Of a DNA stretch of 8,698 nt, positions 7,236-8,698 are shown one piece after another. Positions within the stretch are counted from its first letter, which is position 1; every line of letters starts with the position of its first letter. Origin of the DNA: J061 sp003695725 [NCBI: Candidatus Schekmanbacteria bacterium] (GTDB taxonomy: Bacteria > Schekmanbacteria > GWA2-38-11); NCBI GenBank assembly GCA_003695725.1, contig RFHX01000246.1:1-8698 (forward strand), given 5' to 3'. Under the pieces are notes generated by a model. It was not told where the DNA came from and ran no database searches. It was given only the letters and a program-made list of their open reading frames with translations. A program made the position numbers and the translations under genes.

Positions 7236-7325
7236 ATGAGTTTAAATAAAAAGATGAAATTTATATCAATCTATATTATGTCATTTGCACTTTTGGCATT
7301 TATTGCCTGTGAAATAATCAATTGA
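7236..7325 (+). CDS. Very short lipoprotein-like peptide, or remnant of a lipoprotein gene
   Basis: The 29-codon frame starts MSLNKKMKFISIYIMSFALL, continues AFIAC and ends EIIN. It has the parts of a lipoprotein signal peptide: a Lys-rich N-terminus, a hydrophobic core and a lipobox-like FIAC with Cys25. Only five residues would remain after signal peptidase II cleavage. A sigma-54-type promoter and a good ribosome binding site precede it. Its stop codon (7323-7325) overlaps the 3' end of the minus-strand sulfatase-like gene by 8 bases. I recognise no family. It could be a genuine micro-lipoprotein, the preserved 5' end of a gene whose body was lost when the neighbouring DNA arrived, or a chance frame. 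M7 (7254) is an alternative start without its own ribosome binding site. Confidence 0.4.
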   Translation: MSLNKKMKFISIYIMSFALLAFIACEIIN

Positions 7326-8698
7326 CATAACCCAAAGCTTTCATCCGATTAAGTTGATTCCTTTTTTTCTCCAAGTCTTCTTTTGTTTCCTTATATCCCT
7401 TTTTTTTTTTTTTTGTCTTCTTAATCCAATCTATTAAAAGTTTTTTCATATCTTTTACAAGAAGAGGATTTTTATCTGCAATATTGATTTTTTCATAAGG
7501 GTCTGTAGAAAGGTCAAAGAGTTCTAATTTTTTTGAGTCCATACAAAAAATAAGTTTATAATTTCCATCAATAACCGCTTTTTTCTTTTCATAATAATAT
7601 GTTTCTTCAGCAAATATAGGAGGTTCTGCAGCATTATATTCACCTTTTATAAAAGGCATCAAACTTTTTCCGTCAAATTCCTTACTAATGGGTATGCCTG
7701 CAATTTCAAAGAAAGTTGGCATTAAATCAATTGTTGAGACAGGATTGTATATTTTTTTAGGTGACCTAATTCTCGGAATGGAAATAATTAAAGGCACCTT
7801 TATTAACTCTTCATAAAGACTCTGTCCATGATAATAATCGCCGTGGTCCCAAAATTCTTCTCCATGGTCAGATGTTACACAAATTACTGTATTATCAAGA
7901 AGTTTTTCATCTTTTAGAGTTTGTAAAATATTTCCAAATAATTTATCCATATACAACACTTCACCATTATACAACTCTCTAATATATTCTTTATCAGAAT
8001 CAGTAAGAGCAACTTTCCCCATTCGAATTTGTGAAAGTTGAGGATACGGAAGTGAGGGATCCATTGGTGCAAATACAGGCCATTTCTCTTCAACATCTTT
8101 TTTTCTAAACTCTTGAGGAGGAGCGTAAGGGTCGTGTGGATCAACAAAATGAACCCATAAAAAGAATTTTTTATTTCTATTCTTCCTGATAAAGTTGATT
8201 GTATTCTCGACAAGATATTTTGAAGTGTTCATCAAATATTTATATTCGGGCTCCTGAATACATAATGATAATGCACTTTCTAAAAAAGGCATAATGAGAG
8301 CAAATCGATTCATTGTCCGTGTATGATGATTAACCAAGATGCTAAAATCAAATCCCTGGAGTATTCCCGTTGATTTTTGCAATAGATAATTTCCAACAAA
8401 AGCACCTGTCCTATATCCCCTTTTATCTAAAAGTTCTGCTAAGGTATCAACATTTTCTGGAATGGTATAATAATCTTTAGAATTACCTATGGAGAGTTTT
8501 GATGGAAATTGTGAAGAAAAAAGTCCAACCATAGAAGGAACTGTCCATGGTGCTAAAGAATGAGCATTTAGAAAAACAATATTCTCATTTCCAAAATTAT
8601 CAAAAGAAGGTGTTTTTGTCGTCCCTCCATAAATTCCTAACGAATCAGCTCGTAATGCATCAAATGTTAGTAAAATAAAATTGTAATCCTCTTTACTC
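7318..8698 (-). CDS. Sulfatase-like hydrolase, alkaline phosphatase superfamily (5' end beyond the window)
   Basis: The frame is open from the right edge (first whole codon at 8697) to the stop at 7318-7320, giving 459 residues. ATG 8532 is internal, because family-specific sequence lies upstream of it. The numbering here starts at 8697. The N-terminal metal motif is FILLTFDALRADSLGIYG (D13, R16, D18). The active-site region reads NAHSLAPWTVPSM, with T52 where formylglycine sulfatases have Cys/Ser, and M56 in place of the Arg. Further motifs are HFVDPHDPYAPP, SDHGEEFWDHGDYYHG (D277, H278), STIDLMPTFFEIAGI, FDLSTDPYEKINIA and the frequent family ending ALGYV. Probably only a short N-terminus is missing; whether it holds a signal peptide is unknown. 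The enzyme should cleave a sulfate or phosphate ester, or transfer a phospho group, with a Thr nucleophile. A Lys-rich segment near residues 421-436 is encoded over a run of 15 A. The gene is convergent with the rest of the window. Confidence 0.92.
   Translation of the reverse strand, partial: SKEDYNFILLTFDALRADSLGIYGGTTKTPSFDNFGNENIVFLNAHSLAPWTVPSMVGLFSSQFPSKLSIGNSKDYYTIPENVDTLAELLDKRGYRTGAFVGNYLLQKSTGILQGFDFSILVNHHTRTMNRFALIMPFLESALSLCIQEPEYKYLMNTSKYLVENTINFIRKNRNKKFFLWVHFVDPHDPYAPPQEFRKKDVEEKWPVFAPMDPSLPYPQLSQIRMGKVALTDSDKEYIRELYNGEVLYMDKLFGNILQTLKDEKLLDNTVICVTSDHGEEFWDHGDYYHGQSLYEELIKVPLIISIPRIRSPKKIYNPVSTIDLMPTFFEIAGIPISKEFDGKSLMPFIKGEYNAAEPPIFAEETYYYEKKKAVIDGNYKLIFCMDSKKLELFDLSTDPYEKINIADKNPLLVKDMKKLLIDWIKKTKKKKKGYKETKEDLEKKRNQLNRMKALGYVN
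7400..7414 (-). repeat. 15-base A tract inside the sulfatase-like gene
   Basis: Fifteen T on the plus strand read as fifteen A on the coding strand and encode part of a KTKKKKKG segment near the C-terminus. Losing one A would give an alternative tail of about 20 residues; gaining one A would reach a stop within three codons. It is a candidate slippage site, and also a likely place for a sequencing error. Confidence 0.8.

Noticed and set aside
7236-7325. Truncated type IV pilin, a common sigma-54 target
   Set aside because: There is no prepilin cleavage motif (G-F-x-x-x-E); the hydrophobic stretch ends in a lipobox-like Cys instead.
7318-8532. Sulfatase-like gene starting at ATG 8532
   Set aside because: The frame continues upstream with the family metal motif FDALRADS and the active-site stretch, so 8532 is internal and the gene is cut by the window edge.

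Overview
The window is AT-rich bacterial DNA (about one third G+C by eye). It encodes a TonB-dependent outer-membrane receptor and a large secreted glycoside hydrolase, so the host is a Gram-negative, polysaccharide- or glycoconjugate-using bacterium. The long, simple Lys/Ile/Asn/Phe-rich proteins suggest an uncultivated lineage. No gene here fixes the phylum, and I do not name one.

Layout. Bases 3-68 may be the C-terminal end of an upstream gene. Three bases later begins a 1243-residue exported protein (72-3803) with a glycoside hydrolase family 2 core and C-terminal class-I-amidotransferase-like and beta-sandwich domains. After a 97-base AT-rich gap comes a TonB-dependent receptor (best start 3922, end 6645) with a carboxypeptidase-regulatory-like domain, plug and barrel. 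A strong extended -10 promoter then precedes a tRNA-Lys(UUU)/tRNA-Glu(UUC) pair (6770-6931). About 300 bases without a long gene follow. They end in a close match to a sigma-54 (-24/-12) promoter, a good ribosome binding site and a 29-codon reading frame that looks like a lipoprotein signal peptide with almost no mature part. This runs head-on into the 3' end of a sulfatase/alkaline-phosphatase-superfamily gene on the minus strand. That gene stays open to the right edge of the window, so its 5' end is missing.

How the parts fit. The hydrolase and receptor share a strand and are close together, which suggests a glycan-degradation and uptake pair, but no SusD-like protein or sugar-specific regulator is visible and the receptor is not clearly SusC-type. 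The sulfatase-like enzyme could act on related decorated glycans, but it has Thr where formylglycine sulfatases have Cys/Ser, so a sulfatase activity should not be assumed. It is convergent with the rest and not in the same operon.

The points most worth a second look are the sigma-54 promoter feeding a minimal lipoprotein-like peptide antisense to the sulfatase-like gene, the altered catalytic motifs in both enzymes, the 15-A tract near the 3' end of the sulfatase-like gene, and a helical insert in the receptor barrel. I see no CRISPR array, insertion sequence or convincing novel multi-gene system.
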